NCBI GenBank assembly: GCA_001600055.1
Contig: BCIV01000021.1
Span: 366,649-430,648 of the forward strand
From: Filobasidium wieringae
Lineage: Eukaryota > Basidiomycota > Tremellomycetes > Filobasidiales > Filobasidiaceae
Length of the DNA stretch: 64,000 bases
Reading direction: 5' to 3'
The translations under genes were made by a program, and so were the position numbers. Positions within the stretch are counted from its first letter, which is position 1. Each line of letters opens with the position of its first letter. Of the stretch, positions 36,163 to 47,202 are shown one piece after another. The notes under the pieces were generated by a model that was not told the DNA's origin, searched no databases, and worked only from the letters and a program-made list of their open reading frames with translations.

Positions 36163-37599
36163 CTAGTCTCGTTCGTATCCGATGACAGTGGACACCTCCA
36201 GCGCGTCAAAACGGTCACCTCCTTCCTGTTCGACTCCGATCATTTCCGTTCTGTAGATGATACTGGAATCCCCCTTCGCCTTGACTCCACCTGCATCTGG
36301 GTGAGGGAACCTGGTCTCGGCGGTAGGTCCATCGAAGAAGAGAGTTCGCCAGCCGTCCGCGTTTTCTGGATGAGGGGTATAAGCGGGAGCGGAAGATAGG
36401 GGGCCGAGCGCTTCTGCTGCCTTTTTCTGTGTAGGAGTCGCTCGTACATAGCTTAGATAATCAGGAATACCTGATGTGATGGGAGGCAAGAATTGATTGA
36501 GATCCGCTATTGCAGAAGTACGTATGTCTACGGCTCACCTGGCATCGTAACGTTGTCGGCGATGATACAGGTTCCCTAGATTTCAACGCTGTTTAGCGCC
36601 AAGTAATCGCTGCAAAGTGACAAAACTCACCTCCTTGATCAAACCTTCATCCTCGAGTATCTTGAGATCATGAACGTAGATCGGCTATGACGGATATGAT
36701 AAGAAATGGCTCTGTTACTTCCCAACGTCCCCCAGACTTACCTTGTGATGATCAATAAAGACCATGTCAAATGCCAATGGTTTTGGCATGTTCAACATCT
36801 CCCTCAGACTGGTCAATGACCGACTCGAAGGCCCGACAATGATCTATCGATAGGATATCAGCTATTATTCCCCGGACAGGCTTTATGTGTGGACCTACCT
36901 TGAACACATCGGCCAGACCAGCCAAATCCACCGCCGTCTGTGTGTAACCCGCGAAAGTCTCGTTCAGTTCGAGCGAAATATAACCAGCTTTGTTCTCTCC
37001 CGCCATGGCAGACCAGTCTTTAGGATAGACTGCGTCCGGGTACATATCAGGTAGGTGCTATTGACAGGATTGTAGTGAGAATCAGAACGTTCGGTGGACG
37101 GGAGATGACTCACTCGAGCGAAAGCTACCGCTGAGTACCCCACATACGCGCCTAGTTCTAATATCAACTGTTCGACATCTCATCAGACCATTTTCACCGA
37201 GAGGCAAATAGTGGCACTCACCTTAGGTTTCTTCTCTCTGATCAGATCAGTGATGACCGCCCCCTTTGCATTTCCCACAGTCATCAAGAACTTGTCCGCC
37301 TTGTATTGGTCCATAATCTTCAAGATCTCTTCGGGCTTGCCTTGGAGATCTGGGTTCGACTTGATCATTTCTACAAGCTTGGACTCTTTCTCGGGATCCT
37401 GTGAAACCGATCTTTGTTAGCTGCGGCCCCAGAGATAATGCTATATGAAGATTACCCATGGTCCCCTGGGACCTCCTGGTCCACCGGGTCCTCCAGGACC
37501 TCCCCGACCGCCTCGTCCTCCTTGTCCTCCAGGTGCTCCCCGAGGAGGACCCCCCATCTGACCCGGTGTGGATCTAGAATTCTCTGGCTGGTGCTGCAT
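36163..37599 (-). CDS. Catechol O-methyltransferase-like SAM methyltransferase with Gly-Pro-rich N-terminus
   Basis: The catalytic part is a small class I SAM-dependent O-methyltransferase like animal COMT. Motif I is LELGAYVGYSAVAFAR; the SAM-binding acidic residue is in YISLELNE; the Mg2+ site is DMVFIDHHKPIYVHDL plus the later ADNVTMPG. It should methylate a catechol-type diol. Ahead of it is an unusual stretch of about 35 residues dominated by Gly, Pro and Arg (GGRGGRGGPGGPGGPG), encoded at about 37460-37560 by repeated TCCTCC-type sequence; it may bind RNA or be disordered. It is part of the first exon, which ends at a good GT donor near 37456 before DPEKESKLVEMIK. About seven introns in all. 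The gene is divergent to the Costars gene. Confidence 0.88.
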
Positions 37600-38276
37600 A
37601 TTCGATCTACTATAATGTGTGCGAGTTGGATGCAGACAAACGCTTCGGTGTGTCGTGCATCGGCCGCAACGCTCGCTGTCTACATATATGGACTATGAGG
37701 ACTGCGCTCGTCTGCGCGCGTTATCAGATAAGTCCTGCGGTGCGCAGTCGTCTTTCGCAAAAGCGTCACTTCTCGGAAGGGTTTCAGTTCGCAGTCGGGA
37801 CTGTTCATCGGGTGATAGCAACGGGCCGAGAGAGGCGACGGAGTTCTTTCTGCTGATACTTCTTGTGGCCAGCGGTTTGGGATTGGATATAGAGCGACTG
37901 CGCTTTGCTATGGCGTTGCCAGAGGGGATGATGAAACGCGACTGCAATGGCATTTACATAGACAACCCGCGAGCGAAACGTCTGTCCCTTTACTGGAAAT
38001 ACTGGATATGCAACAGTATGATCATTTCATGGGGCATTTCTATCCCGTAACTTCCCTGTAACAATCGCCACAGGCGTTTCAGATCGGTTTCAGGCCTCGA
38101 CCTGTTCTTGGGTGGGGCTGCACCGCGGATTGTTGCCGGCCAATCTGACATCCAAAACAAAGCTTGATTACACGGAAGTCGAGCTACTTGTGCTCTCTTC
38201 GCATTTCGACTTGATTGTCAAGTCATCACCGAGTTTGAACTCTATATATATATTCCACATTCACACACGACAAAAA
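37600..38276. other. Divergent intergenic region
   Basis: About 680 bp between the methyltransferase (-) and Costars (+) genes. A 143-codon open frame (37619-38050, +) begins with GTG and has no recognisable motif. Just upstream of 38277 is a TATATATA run (about 38243-38253), a likely core promoter element for the Costars gene. Confidence 0.45.
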
Positions 38277-38678
38277 TGGTTGCTACGGAGAAAGAGATTC
38301 CTATCTTGATCGTCAGTTTCTAGCGAGCGGGCCCTGCTTGTGCTATCTGTGTGTTGATCCATCGATCTACATATATTCGTCATATCTCGATCGTCCCATC
38401 CGCACTAACACAGGAAGAGATTCGTCGACTGGCAGAACCTACGACTCCTAACCAAGTGAAATTCGGAGTGCTTGTCAGGGACGACCAGGTTGCCAATAAA
38501 CGTTAGTAGTCCAGGACGAGTTTGCACCTTGTTCAGCGGTTTGACGCGACCGGATATGACCTTAGTCGAGGCTCTCGTGGGCACGCTACGAGCGGCTAGA
38601 AAACAGGGAAAGATCACTTATGAGGGCGAGATGTTGTTCATGGGTATGAGCGATCAGGTGGATATCAAGATCGTCTGA
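38277..38678 (+). CDS. Costars family protein (ABRACL-like)
   Basis: Three exons give about 83 residues: MVATEKEIPILI, EEIRRLAEPTTPNQVKFGVL to RDDQVANK, and LEALVGTLRAARKQGKITYE to SDQVDIKIV. This matches the Costars domain of ABRACL (VKFGVLFRDDKCAN and FEALVGTLKAAK in the animal protein), a small actin-associated regulator of cell motility and cofilin function. The domain makes up nearly the whole protein, as in ABRACL. The second intron (after AATAAAC, ending at TTAG about 38564) restores the family frame. Intact. Confidence 0.88.
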
Positions 38679-38728
38679 GAGAAAGCTGGATTGTAGGGGG
38701 TTTGGGAAGATGCAGTCGTCATTATCAG

Positions 38729-38738
38729 ATCACGTGAT
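38729..38738. promoter_or_regulatory. ATCACGTGAT palindrome upstream of capping-enzyme gene
   Basis: A perfect 10-bp palindrome with the CACGTG core, 138 bp before the start codon of the RNA triphosphatase gene. bHLH factors (Cbf1 type) bind such sites. Role inferred. Confidence 0.4.
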
Positions 38739-38875
38739 CATGTTGTTGATCCAGAGTTCGAGATCGCCTGGCCTACTGCTGTATATTATATATTGTTCAG
38801 CATGTGTACGCTTCGAAGATACAAAGCTCTACCTACTTTGCTCTTACTCTGCGCTCTTCTACGTTACCCGCCAGC

Positions 38876-40693
38876 ATGTCTTTCTCACCCCAACAAAAAG
38901 AATCCTTCTACCAGCCAAACTCTGATAGCGAAAGTGAAGTCGGAAGCGGTGGTTCTTCACCGCTCTTACCGTTCGGAAACGGTCAAACAGCACCGGTTGA
39001 TGATCCGTGGGCAGAGGAGGGGGATGATGACGACGATGCAGGTAGTCCGGACTACGGTACCGGTCAGGTCGAAGACGAGGATCAGCCCGTACCGGTTACG
39101 GTGGAGCCTAATGGGAAACACGATGAGGAGAACGAAGTTTCCGGACGAGCGAGAAAGCGAATCAAGCTGGACGATGAAGAGAGACCGAATGAAGAACGAT
39201 CGTTATCGCATTCGCACCACGAAACAAATCAATCTAATCAGCAAGCCAACGATATCCCTCACGACTCTTCTGCTCCCATGATCCCCTTTCCTCACCAACT
39301 ACCACTCCCAGACCATTCCAAATCGCTCTACCTCTCTTCTCTAGCTCAACACGCATCATCTTTGGCCCCCTCGGGGGGTCCCATGAAACCTTATCATCCC
39401 GTTCCAAGAGTGATCATGCACAGTTTATTCGGGTTCACTCCTCGGAATGAAGTTGGCAAAGAGGTCGGGGAATGGTTGATGGGCATTTGTGCGAATTTGC
39501 CTGGGAATATCGAGGTGAGTCTGACGTTCGATGCACCCCCGTTTGCTTCAGATGCAAATTCACTAAGTCGCTATGTGTTTCATCTTTTCTCTCCCAATAT
39601 CTTGTGCTACCGATAGATCGAGATCAAGTTCGGGCAGATTACGCAGAAAGGTCATGCTACCCGGTTGAGATTGCCGGTCAAGACGGAAACCCGTAAGTGT
39701 TCAAATTCGGCCAAGCTCGTTGATGATCACATGGCAGATACTGATCCGACATGGGAACCCTAATTAGTTATCGACGAAAGTATGATCGAAGTCGGTTTCA
39801 AATCCGACATGCCAATCGCAAGTCGACCCACGCTTGAAAAAAGCGCGTTCTAATAACTGACGACGTCGACTTCCCTTCTAGGAAGCCCATGCAGCGCTGA
39901 ACAAAATCCTCAACGAACAAACAAGCATGTCCGCTCAACCGGGTGGTCATCCCACCCATCCTCCGCACAGCTACCATCGCCTAAATTACTCCCACACTCG
40001 AACGACAGACTATTCTTACCCCGCTTCTGCTGCTCCCGGGAAGAACTCTATCCCCCAACCACTCTTCACCTCGCGATTTGGATTTGGAAAGCGAAGGGTG
40101 TCAAAATCGACGGGACCTGGCAGGGGAGGTCAACCGGCGGAGGAAAAGGTGGTGGACTGTATACAGAAAGTCAAGATTGGTCATCTGCACGTATACTGTC
40201 CCTTGGAATCGTTTGATTTCAGGATTAGTGTCAACTGTGAATTCCCCTGTGAGTGCACCGCGAGCCTCTCAAGTTTTCGCCGAGGAGTGTTGAACGGAGC
40301 CCGTCACAGGCGAGTTGCCACCGATGAACGAGCCTTATGAGAATGTCAGGAAGAAGGATAGGATCTCGTACAAGCACAGTCTGTTCCAGGTCGACTTGAC
40401 TCAAGTTCGGTCTTTCGCCGTAAGCTTTACATGTTGCATTGGGAAGTCAGGCACTGATCGGTTTTATCTTTTAGCCTCGAGGAACCGGCGGAGATATGAC
40501 TCATGAGTTGGAACTGGAAATACTGGACGCTAGGAAGCTATTGTCGTACGGGTTCAACGCGTCGCAAGGACATGATCCTGAAAATCGATGGGAGGAATCG
40601 TTAGATAGCGTGTTGAACACGGTCAGGCTGATGAACAAGAACGTGGTGCTGCCTCCTTCTGTTGCACAAGGCATGCATAATGGTGGAAGGTGA
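38876..40693 (+). CDS. cet1: mRNA capping enzyme subunit beta, Cet1-type RNA 5'-triphosphatase
   Basis: The first ~180 residues are acidic and disordered. The second half is the fungal metal-dependent RNA triphosphatase fold (triphosphate tunnel), which removes the gamma phosphate from nascent mRNA as the first capping step. Spliced, the first metal-binding strand is NIEIEIKFGQITQ with its Glu pair; later come FDFRISVNCE, RKKDRISYKHSLFQVDLTQV and the last metal strand THELELEILDARKLL. The acidic pairs are kept, so the enzyme should be active with Mn2+/Mg2+. Six or so introns; the start at 38876 follows a good leader. It acts in the nucleus together with the guanylyltransferase. Confidence 0.9.
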
Positions 40694-40850
40694 ACGTAAA
40701 TACAAGCGATATCTAGGAACCGTTCTGTAGCCATACCATACCATCATTGTTACCCTCTTTTCCCCGCCGTTTGCAGTGACCGAGGCTTACGAAGACATCT
40801 TTTCCGAGTGACCCATTCGGCACATTTGACCTGAACGCGGATTGAATACC

Positions 40851-43391
40851 TACGTCGGGTTTCTAAGGTCGACAAACGAGTCATCGTCACGTAAGGCGGA
40901 TTTGATTGACCTGATGGCTGTCCTGAACATCTCCGCTTCTACTTTTGTCAGGGACCGAGGGCCGTTCTTGAATTGCAAGGGGTCACGAGCGCCTCGAAGC
41001 TGGTTAGCAAGGTGTTCCACATGTACTCCCCATAGAATTCCTGAAGGGGTAGATGGTCCCGTCTCTCGTACAAGCTGTATGATAGATCACGGATCAGTTG
41101 TATCGCTTAGAAGAACACTGTGCTCCCATAAGCTCACACCCCGTAAGCCATTGAGCCATTGAAAAGCCTTCGAATTAGCATCTAACAGCCCTTGCCAGAA
41201 ATTCCTTTCGGACACCGGCGTCGGATCTGTTCGTTTTCGCTTGAGCGACGGATCTTCGAGGTACCAAACCTGTCACATAAGCCACTCTTCATCAATCTTG
41301 TTTCAACATGACCCGATACGGTTTGGACTCGCCAGATGACAGTGGCAATATAAAAAGGACTCCATGTCGTCCACATAGCGATGGCGATAAGTGTCCTTTA
41401 AAGCTTGTAGATCGCTTCTGGTTAGCTCCGTCGGCCTGTTCATGCTCGTCTCCAATGGAAGCATCGCTGTTGCAACGAGCGAACACCAATACATCTGGTT
41501 AGCGGATCTGCACGCATCCTGTACGTCCTCAAGCGTATCTGAGCGACGACTTCCTTCGATACTCGCATTGCCATAATCGATCAGCATGCCAACTTTACGT
41601 TCATCAGTGGGAGACCATGCCATAATATTTCCTAGATTAGCGTCTCGGTGATGTACACCACGTAAAGAGGCGAAAAATAGGGCTTGATATGTGTCTCCAA
41701 GGTAACGCCAAAGTTGAGTGATAGAACTGCCCGCTGTGATGACCTCGCCCTCAGGTTGCTTAATGGCGATAGAAGTGAATACTAGTCGAGGCCGGGGGTG
41801 CACTTGACCATCCTGTAGACCGTCGTCTCCAGTGGTGAATGTCGTCAGAGGAGTCTGCTGGTGCACCATACCCAGTGACTGCGGTATCGCTTGTACTACT
41901 TGCTGATCTATTTCACTGAGGTAAAAACGAATCTCGTCCTCATTCAGGATTCGTTCCGCATGATCTTCGTCGTCAGAGGCGAATGTTTTGGTTGCGCCAC
42001 CTCGGTCGCTAGGATCGACAATCACACCGTTATCGAGTTGGACCGGCGGAAGGCGTCCTACGTTGTTCAGTTTATCGATTACATCCAGTTCATGTCCCCG
42101 ACGTTCAACAGGGAGCCAGCTTGCTTTGATGATCACCGGGATTGCTTTCTCGTCCCCCGAGCCTTTTCGCTTGGCCCGGCCAGCCCAGATCACGGTGCGG
42201 CGCCCGAAGAGTTGTGTACGAACGGTAATAAGTCTGAAAAAAGTATTCGTCCGATCCGGAATCCATTCCCAATCATAGGATACGGATCTGTGTATGGCCG
42301 TGAATCCATGGATGGATGGCTTCCAGGTTTGAAGGACGTCCTCTAAAGGTCCGCTCAGCACAGCAATAACCCTAACGATATCTTCCGCATGATCTGGGTT
42401 GTCGAGTTCGCAGCAGATGCTGGATGCGATGCCTGAAGGATCGACGACCCATAGTCTAAGCAACATCTTACAATTGGTAAATCCGAACAGTTGTCCGGTA
42501 GCACTATTATGCCTTATCACTTGACGCTAGCCCACAAGTCAAGAACCATCAATCAGTACGTGTCGAGTCGGTCGTCAGTGCTGAGAGTGTGCAATGCGAC
42601 TTGAAAAGCACACTTACGACTCCTCTCAGCATTCGAATTAGAGGAAGAGATTTCAGATCTCGAGATCTACTGGGCCCAAAGGCGGTGCGAAGATCCGCCT
42701 GGGGGTGTTTTCTCCTCTGTCCTATGCTAGCGATATCCTTGAAGGATACAGCAGCTACTTTGGGGTCAAATTCTGTTACGGCCTTTTGCAAAGCCAAAAT
42801 ATCCGACTTGTGTTTTTGGTCATCGTACTGATGTGACGCCTCATGAAACAATCCATGAAATACGAAGAGATTGCCTCTCTCACCGTGACCCTTCAACTTC
42901 CATGCGACCTCATTCATCAGTTTGACCAGCGACACTGAACCGGCATTTTGTGCGACGCCTGAGGCGTTGTCCTTGAGGAAGTTGCTAAGCTCTGCGGGAC
43001 GGGTTTTGAGCCACCTCACGGTCTCGTCGAACTGTGGCCATTCTCCATCAAATTCCATCGTAACTATATTTGGATTGAATCTATCGTTGATTTCCCCCAT
43101 CATATGCACATCGACATATTCGGTCGATAGTGGACGCCTGTCCGATAAGACAATGTCGCTGTTTCTCACAGATCTTCTACAAGGCGACGGCTCAGAATCT
43201 TGACTGTTGTCGCCCTCTGTGTCGTAATCTGCGCCCGTGGTGTCCTTGATATGCTGGGGGTATCGTTGAACCAGCAAAGGGTGTGTCACCGCTAAGAGAC
43301 TCGACTTTCCTAAATGGTTTATATAATCTCTCGTGCGGTCGTCATCATCGGCGACACGCAGTCCCAATCGCATACGACGTCCATGCCGCAT
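40851..43391 (-). CDS. FunK1-type fungal protein kinase
   Basis: This belongs to the FunK1 (fungal-type protein kinase, PF17667) family expanded in basidiomycetes. The N-terminal part (start 43391, MRHGRRMRLGLR) leads to the family region TGQLFGFTNCKMLLRLW. Kinase landmarks are the ATP lysine in PVIIKASW, Glu in HELDVIDKL, the catalytic loop VHHRDANLGNIMA, and DYG in LIDYGNAS where most kinases have DFG. The C-terminal part VWYLEDPSLKRKRTDPTPVS then NFWQGLLDANSKAFQWLNG is open in one frame and reached best through an intron with a GC donor (GCGAGT, about 41332). It ends SALRDDDSFVDLRNPT (stop 40851). Substrate and role are unknown. A start further upstream cannot be excluded. Confidence 0.75.
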
Positions 43392-43735
43392 ATCAGAAGG
43401 CGACCCTAGTGTCGGACTGCTCTGTCGATGCAAGTGCAGTGTGTAGTGGTCGGCGAGATTGACAAGACGTCCCTAGGTCACATCACCTTGATCCCATTCT
43501 ATGCGTTACATGCGTTATGAGTTCCGCTTTCTCACGCGTTTCTACTATTATTATTGTAGTCACCAGCGACATCTCGACAAGATCACTTAGCTTGTTGCTG
43601 TTGTGCAACCGTCGAAAACAGCAGAAACGTACATTCTGACGCTCTGACGCAGAGCATAAATACGTCCAATAGATCTAGAGGAAATCTCGCAAATAACAAA
43701 GCGCAAGAACATCCCAGAAAAAGGTAGTTTGCAGG
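43392..43735. other. Divergent promoter between FunK1 kinase and CCT5
   Basis: About 340 bp separating two divergent genes. No gene recognised. A TTATTATTATTG run lies near 43546-43557. Confidence 0.4.
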
Positions 43736-46143
43736 ATGTCAATGGGCGATATCAATCCCGGTCAGGCCGTGTATACGACGGATGAGGTCAGTTTGTGCTT
43801 CATAGCTAGGATGTGAGGATTCTAGCGGTAAAGGGCGTTTTCAGGAATAAAGGAGATGATAACATCCGGCAAGAACCGACGCCGAGTGCTTTATATCTAG
43901 CTGGAAAGCTTAGATTGAACATTCCGTCAGGCATTATGGACATCATCCGCTTCATCGCAACGCCTTTACCGCTACTGCAACTTCATCTTGTGTTAGAGGA
44001 TTTATCTAGATGTGTTTTGCTTATCAAATGGTTTCATCTGTTACAGAATGGTCGACCGTTCATCATTGTTCGGTATGCCGAATATACTTTACAGGGGCCT
44101 CCACATCCGGCTAACGTTTGATGTTCGTATCACAGTGAACAAGGAAAGAAAGTCCGAACGCATGGACTAGAGGCTATTCGAGTGAATTGAGCATTCCATT
44201 TGCTAGCTTCCAAATCTCTCTGATCCACTTCTCGTCACAGAGTCATATCCTTGCTGCTCGATCAGTGACGAACATCATCAAATCCTCGTTAGGACCAAGA
44301 GGTCTAGACAAAATTCTGATCTCACCTGACGGCGATATCACTGTCACCAACGATGGTGCTACCATTCTCGGTCAAATGGAAGTCGAGCACCAGATTGCCA
44401 AATTATTAGTAGAGGTATCCAAGAGTCAGGATGACGAGATCGGTGATGGAACGACCGGTGTCGTCGGTGAGTCTGACTACGATACCTACTACCACTTAGT
44501 TATCTAACTTGCACCTCTGTGCTACTAGTTCTCGCTGGAGCTTTGTTGTCATCGGCATTGTCGCTTTTGGATCGAGGTATCCACCCCATCAGAATCGCAG
44601 ACGGTTACGAGAAGGCTTGTGAGGTTGCAATTGCAGAGCTTGACAGGGTGGCGGACAAGGTGAGTCTCGACAGGGAATGACAATGGGAATATGTCAGTGC
44701 TGAGTTTACAGTATCGATAGATCGAATTCTCAAAAGACAACACCGAGAACCTGTTGAAGACTTCCATGACGAGTTTGGGAAGCAAGATGTAAGCTGAGAC
44801 GCATTCAAGGAATCCACGTGGGACTAATCCAGTTTGGCATCTGTAGCGTCTCGATCGCTCACGAGAAGTTTGCGCAAATCGCCGTCGACGCTGTCCTTTC
44901 CGTTGCCGACCTGGAACGTCGTGATGTCGATTTCGAGTTGATCAAGGTGGACGGCAAGGTCGGTGGTTCTCTGGAAGATACCACTCTCGTCAAGGGAGTC
45001 GTCGTGGACAAGGACATGTCTCACCCTCAGATGCCTCGATCCGTCAAGGACGCCAAGTTGGCCATCTTGACGTGTCCATTCGAGCCACCCAGGCCCAAGA
45101 CGAAGCACAAGTTGGATATCGAAAGCGTGGAGGAGTACAAAAAGTTGAGAGAATACGAGAGGGAGAAATTTTTGGATATGATCAAGATGTAAGTCGTCAC
45201 GGGTGATCGGATGTCGAGTGATTCTCCAGCTGACTGACGGTGGGAATGCTTAGGGTCAAGGATACCGGTGCTAACCTTGTCATCTGTCAATGGGGTTTCG
45301 ATGATGAGGCCAACCACTTGTTGATGCAGAACGACCTTCCCGCTGTCCGATGGGTCGGAGGACCCGAGATCGAGTTGATCGCGATCGCTACGAACGGAAG
45401 GATCGTTCCTCGATTCGAAGACTTGACTGCGGACAAGCTTGGGAGTGCTGGAATCGTCAGGGAAGTCTCGTTTGGAACGACGAGGGAGAAGATGTTGGTG
45501 ATTGAAGAGTGCGCCAACTCGAGAGCCGTCACCGTTTTCGTCAGGGGAAGCAACAAAATGGTGAGTCTGGACCTAGAAGCTAGTGGTCGATGTATGCAGC
45601 CTAACGATACGGGTTTCCCCTGCAGATTATCGACGAGGCTAAGCGAGCGCTCCACGATGCCATCTGTGTCGTCCGAAACCTGGTCCGTGACAACCGGGTC
45701 GTTTACGGAGGAGGAGCCGCCGAGATCTGTGCTTCCATTGCGGTAGGCAAGAAGGCCGACGAGATCCCTACCATTGAGCAATACGCCATGAGGGCGTTTG
45801 CTCAGGCTTTGGACGCCGTTCCTCTTGCGCTTGCGGAGAACTCGGGGTTGAGCCCTATTGATACTCTGGCCGAGGTCAAGAGTAGGCAGGTCACGGAGAA
45901 CAACCCCAGGTTGGGAATCGACTGTATGGGTCGGGGAGAGAATGGTCAGTATTTGCGCGATGGTTTCGACTTGCGAGAGAATTGCGCTGATCAGTGAAAA
46001 TTCTGCACACGGTAGATATGAAGAAGCAGTTCGTGTATGATCCTCTTATTTCGAAACGACAGCAGTTCTTGCTCGCTACTCAGGTGGTCAGGATGATCTT
46101 GAGGGTGGACGACGTGATTGACGCTTCCGCTTTCGCCGAGTGA
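43736..46143 (+). CDS. cct5: T-complex chaperonin subunit epsilon (CCT5)
   Basis: A subunit of the cytosolic TRiC/CCT chaperonin that folds actin, tubulin and other proteins. After a short first exon ([17 protein letters not shown]) and a 260-nt intron (43787-44046) follow [20 protein letters not shown] and the conserved core: [40 protein letters not shown], and the ATP motif [45 protein letters not shown] and [17 protein letters not shown] are diagnostic for subunit epsilon. The equatorial part ends [11 protein letters not shown] at TGA 46141. All joins keep frame. The first intron is unusually long and structured, see the inverted-repeat entry. Confidence 0.95.
43823..43974 (+). repeat. Long-range inverted repeat inside intron 1 of CCT5
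   Basis: TAGCGGTAAAGG (43823-43834) is the exact reverse complement of CCTTTACCGCTA (43963-43974); after a bulged G at 43835 the stem continues with CGTT (43836-43839) and AACG (43959-43962). The 16 base pairs enclose about 119 nt, wholly within the 260-nt first intron. Read directly; function unknown. Confidence 0.8.
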
Positions 46144-47202
46144 TCGAAAGCTGGGTAGATGTTATCGTTTTGGAGAACAGGGCAGGAGATACGACATGTA
46201 ACGAGATCCATTCGATGAGCATGAGACGATACGGTTCGACCTGTGACTTGCTGCATTTGTCGCTTGTCCAATGAGCGAGAGCGTATAGGTTCAGTCGAGG
46301 TCGGGTTGGGAGATGAGCGCTTTGTTTACGTTATTGGGTCCGCTGCGCACTCGGCCGTCTCCCAATCCGGTAATTAATCAGCGACTTGATAGGACGGAAA
46401 GGGGAGGGCCAGTCGCAAGTTGCGAAGATGACTGAGGGAGGTTGTATGACAAGGCATGTTGCTGCATTGTCAAGGAGAAGGAGCTCAGATTGCAGTTGTC
46501 ATGATGGAGACGAGATCAAGAGGTAGATCAGCGGCACCGTAGTCACGGTTGCGATCGATTTGTTAGCGTAATAATTTCTAATCTACGCACTTCCTCACTG
46601 ATCACTGATCTCGCAAGACGTTGACGTTGTACATGTGCATTCCAAACGAATGGATTCCTAACTTATAACCTACATCCCTGCTACCGCACTGACACTGGTA
46701 CTGCTGAGCTCGAGAGCTACCGGGCCGACGTTTAGCGAACCCACCTCATTTGCCCGTGGAGCTTGCGCGGGGGTCGATCGACCGGATTAGATACACAGAC
46801 AGAGACACACGGGGACATATTCGACAGTCACGCATCGTCCACCACAACACGCACGATATCGTAGACACAGGCTACGAATATACATACCAGCTATTCAGCT
46901 CAGCCTAGACCTGTACTGGTCATCACAGGTGAATAGGGAAGAGAGACTTGCTTAGACAGTCGCTTGGACGAGACGTCAACACGAGACAAGCATCCGGATA
47001 TCTCGATACGCCTTTGAACGGTCCGCAACTCTACCTTCAGGAGGAACAACATCCTGGATAACCTCATAGATCAAGACTATACAGAAACTACCCACGAAGA
47101 ACCTTCTCCACCCGACTCCCCCGCTGTTACATTGCAATCGACCTAGTATATCACCTCGATACCGGCACCATAATCTGATTTAGTAATCAACTTGAACACA
47201 AG
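46144..47202. other. Long intergenic region/5' leader of the Sfp1-like gene
   Basis: About 1.06 kb. The last ~400 bp before 47203 are rich in CACA and CGA-type unstructured sequence with few ATGs, as expected for a long untranslated leader of a regulator gene. No coding region was recognised. Confidence 0.45.

Noticed and set aside
37619..38050. 143-codon frame in the divergent region before the Costars gene
   Set aside because: Starts at GTG, Arg/Ser-rich without motif, and overlaps the promoter region.
43813..44121. 102-codon frame within CCT5 intron 1
   Set aside because: It lies across the intron and the next exon in a different frame; the CCT5 exons fit the family perfectly without it.
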